Assembly: GCF_014205015.1 (NCBI RefSeq)
Contig: NZ_JACHMO010000001.1
Coordinates: forward strand, 8,804,001 to 8,868,000
DNA: 64,000 nt
Direction of reading: 5' to 3'
Source: Saccharothrix ecbatanensis
GTDB taxonomy: Bacteria; Actinomycetota; Actinomycetes; Mycobacteriales; Pseudonocardiaceae
Shown: positions 62,484-64,000 of the stretch, piece after piece
How positions within the stretch are numbered: the first letter of the stretch is position 1
How the letters are laid out: each line of letters begins with the position of its first letter
The notes under the pieces: model-generated
Databases searched by the model: none
Told to the model about the DNA's origin: nothing
What the model saw: the letters and a program-made list of their open reading frames with translations, nothing else
Program-made: the position numbers and the translations under genes

Positions 62484-63839
62484 GTGATCGAGGTCGTCAA
62501 CCCGACCACCGAAGAGGTCGTCGGCACCGTCCGCGCCGGCACCGCGTCGGACGTCGACGCGGCTGTGACCAGGGCCGTTGCCGCGTTCCCGGAGTGGGCG
62601 GCGACGTCGTTGGACGAGCGGTCGGCGCTGGTGCGGCGGGTGGCCGACGCGATGGTCGCGCGGACCGACGAGCTGGCCGCCACCATGACGGCGGAGATGG
62701 GCACGCCCATCACGTTCGCGTCCCGGGTGCAGGTGCCGAACCCCGTCGGTATCGCGCGGGGTGTCGCCGATGTGCTCGCGGGCGGCTACTTCTCCGGTGA
62801 GGAGATCGGCAACTCGCTGGTGCTGCGCGAGCCGATCGGTGTCGTCGCCGCCATCACGCCGTGGAACTTCCCGCTCCAGCAGATGGTCGCCAAGGTCGTG
62901 CCCGCGTTGGCGGCGGGTAACGCGGTGGTGCTCAAGCCGAGCGAGCTGGCGCCGATGACGGCGGACCTGTTGGCCTCGATCCTGGTCGACGCCGGTGTGC
63001 CGGAGGGTGTGTTCTCGCTGGTCCACGGCACGGGACCGGTGGTCGGCGAGGCGCTGGCGGCGCACCCGATGGTGGACATGGTGTCGTTCACGGGGTCGAC
63101 GCGGGCCGGTCGGCGGGTTTCCGCGTTGGCGGCCGAGACGGTCAAGCGGGTGGCGCTGGAGTTGGGCGGCAAGTCCGCGAACGTCGTGCTGGACGACGCC
63201 GACGTGACGCGTGCGGTGAAGATCGGTGTGGCGAACGCGTTCATGAACAACGGCCAGGCGTGCAGCGCGTGGACCCGGCTGTTGGTGCCGTCGTCCCGTC
63301 ACGACGAGGCGTTGGAGATCGCGGTGGCCGCCGCCTCGAAGTACGAGCCTGGTGATCCGGCCCTTCCCACGACCCGTATCGGCCCGGCGGTGTCGGCCGC
63401 CCAGCGTGATCGGGTGGTCGGTTATATCCGGAGCGGCGTCGAGGAGGGTGCTCAACTCGCGTTGGGCGGCCCGGATGCGCCGACTTCGCGCGGCTTCCAC
63501 GTGGCTCCGACCGTCTTTGGCGGCGTTCGGGCGGATATGACCATCGCGCAGGAGGAAATCTTCGGCCCGGTGCTGTCCGTGATGCCGTACAACGACGAGG
63601 ACGATGCCGTGCGCATCGCCAACTCCACCATCTACGGTTTGGGCGGCGCCGTCTTCTCGGCCGATCCGGATCGCGCGCTCGCCGTGGCGAAACGCCTGCG
63701 CACCGGCCAGGTGGACATCAACGGCGCCGCGTTCAACACCAGTGCCCCGTTCGGCGGCTACCGCCAGTCCGGCACCGGCCGTGAGTTCGGCCGGCACGGC
63801 CTGGACGAGTTCACCGAACTCAAGTCCATCCAACGCTGA
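62484..63839 (+). CDS. aldehyde dehydrogenase, complete active site
   Basis: 451 residues from a GTG with GGGGAG upstream. All catalytic motifs are present: ITPWNFPLQQM, SFTGSTRAGRRVS (NAD loop), LELGGKSANVVL (general base Glu), NNGQACSAWTRLLVP (nucleophile Cys), QEEIFGPVLSV and FGGYRQSGTGREFG. It resembles the broad-specificity class of actinobacterial aldehyde dehydrogenases; the substrate is unknown. This is the functional contrast to the defective homologue at 1839. A 22-bp repeat array begins 4 bp after the stop codon. Confidence 0.94.
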   Translation: MIEVVNPTTEEVVGTVRAGTASDVDAAVTRAVAAFPEWAATSLDERSALVRRVADAMVARTDELAATMTAEMGTPITFASRVQVPNPVGIARGVADVLAGGYFSGEEIGNSLVLREPIGVVAAITPWNFPLQQMVAKVVPALAAGNAVVLKPSELAPMTADLLASILVDAGVPEGVFSLVHGTGPVVGEALAAHPMVDMVSFTGSTRAGRRVSALAAETVKRVALELGGKSANVVLDDADVTRAVKIGVANAFMNNGQACSAWTRLLVPSSRHDEALEIAVAAASKYEPGDPALPTTRIGPAVSAAQRDRVVGYIRSGVEEGAQLALGGPDAPTSRGFHVAPTVFGGVRADMTIAQEEIFGPVLSVMPYNDEDDAVRIANSTIYGLGGAVFSADPDRALAVAKRLRTGQVDINGAAFNTSAPFGGYRQSGTGREFGRHGLDEFTELKSIQR

Positions 63840-63843
63840 CCGC

Positions 63844-64000
63844 GTGAGTCCTACGTTCAGAACGCGCGAGTCGTACCTTCAGGACCACCGTGTCCTACGT
63901 TCAGGACCCCCGAGTTCAACGCTCAGAACAAACGATCTTGTACTGAGCGTTGAACTCGGGGGTCGCGAACGTAGGACTCACGGGTCCTGAACGTAGGACT
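63844..64000. repeat. 22-bp repeat array, locus 3, with inverted half (reaches the window edge)
   Basis: Four forward units begin at 63844, 63866, 63888 and 63910 and match the unit order of locus 1 (AGAACGC, AGGACCA, AGGACCC, then a TTCAACGCTCAG unit). From about 63938 to 64000 the units run in reverse orientation (for example CTGAGCGTTGAACTCG, CGAACGTAGGACTCAC, CTGAACGTAGGACT), so the locus is a large inverted repeat centred near 63935. The reverse half may accompany a convergent gene beyond the edge. Confidence 0.92.

Overview
The window is high-GC DNA with dense, codon-biased genes, frequent GTG starts, DUF397/DUF5753 regulator pairs, a SARP/AfsR-type regulator, two-domain CopD-CtaG protein, DUF3558 lipoprotein and TTA codons confined to a few regulatory-type genes. 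That points to a filamentous actinomycete, most likely Pseudonocardiaceae (Saccharothrix/Lentzea/Actinosynnema-like). This placement is inferred from gene content, not from a marker gene.

Layout. 0-21 kb is accessory and regulatory: the edge of a DUF402 gene, a GAF regulator divergent from an aldehyde dehydrogenase homologue that has lost its active-site motifs, a secreted GH20 hexosaminidase with a DasR-like site, a CYTH-CHAD protein, an anchored HNH nuclease, an iron-box-controlled formyltransferase, an amidohydrolase, an unknown gene under a perfect LexA SOS box, a MarR regulator, a truncated HTH gene beside tRNA-Arg(TCT), a LacI/MFS pair, CopD-CtaG, and a TetR-controlled ABC exporter.

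From 21 kb to the end a backbone resembles the M. tuberculosis Rv2466c-Rv2478c neighbourhood, from memory of that genome, read in inverted orientation: ssb-like, ettA, NAD-glutamate dehydrogenase, hotdog thioesterase, Rv2474c-like, aglA, glbO, HNH, CtaJ-like, DUF5130, pepN, DsbA-like reductase. It is interrupted by lineage-specific insertions: a 1564-residue repeat protein (23.7-28.4 kb); a secreted three-repeat protein, orphan LuxR regulator and a starch block (amylase, alpha-glucosidase, LacI), followed by an AlkZ-like gene (33.6-41.3 kb); a SARP regulator with two secreted peptidoglycan hydrolases carrying seven-repeat propeller-like modules (42.5-48.6 kb) plus a leaderless NlpC/P60 protein; MscS and prolyl oligopeptidase; a 15-copy SVRIT repeat protein; and XRE/DUF397 regulators.

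Most unusual signals: (1) the SARP plus propeller-hydrolase cluster with a TTA codon and an 11-bp direct repeat at the promoter; (2) the SVRIT protein; (3) a dispersed 22-bp tandem repeat family starting just after stop codons at three loci; (4) the SOS box in front of an unknown gene; (5) the in-frame, active-site-deleted aldehyde dehydrogenase. No CRISPR array, intact insertion sequence, integrase or rRNA was seen.
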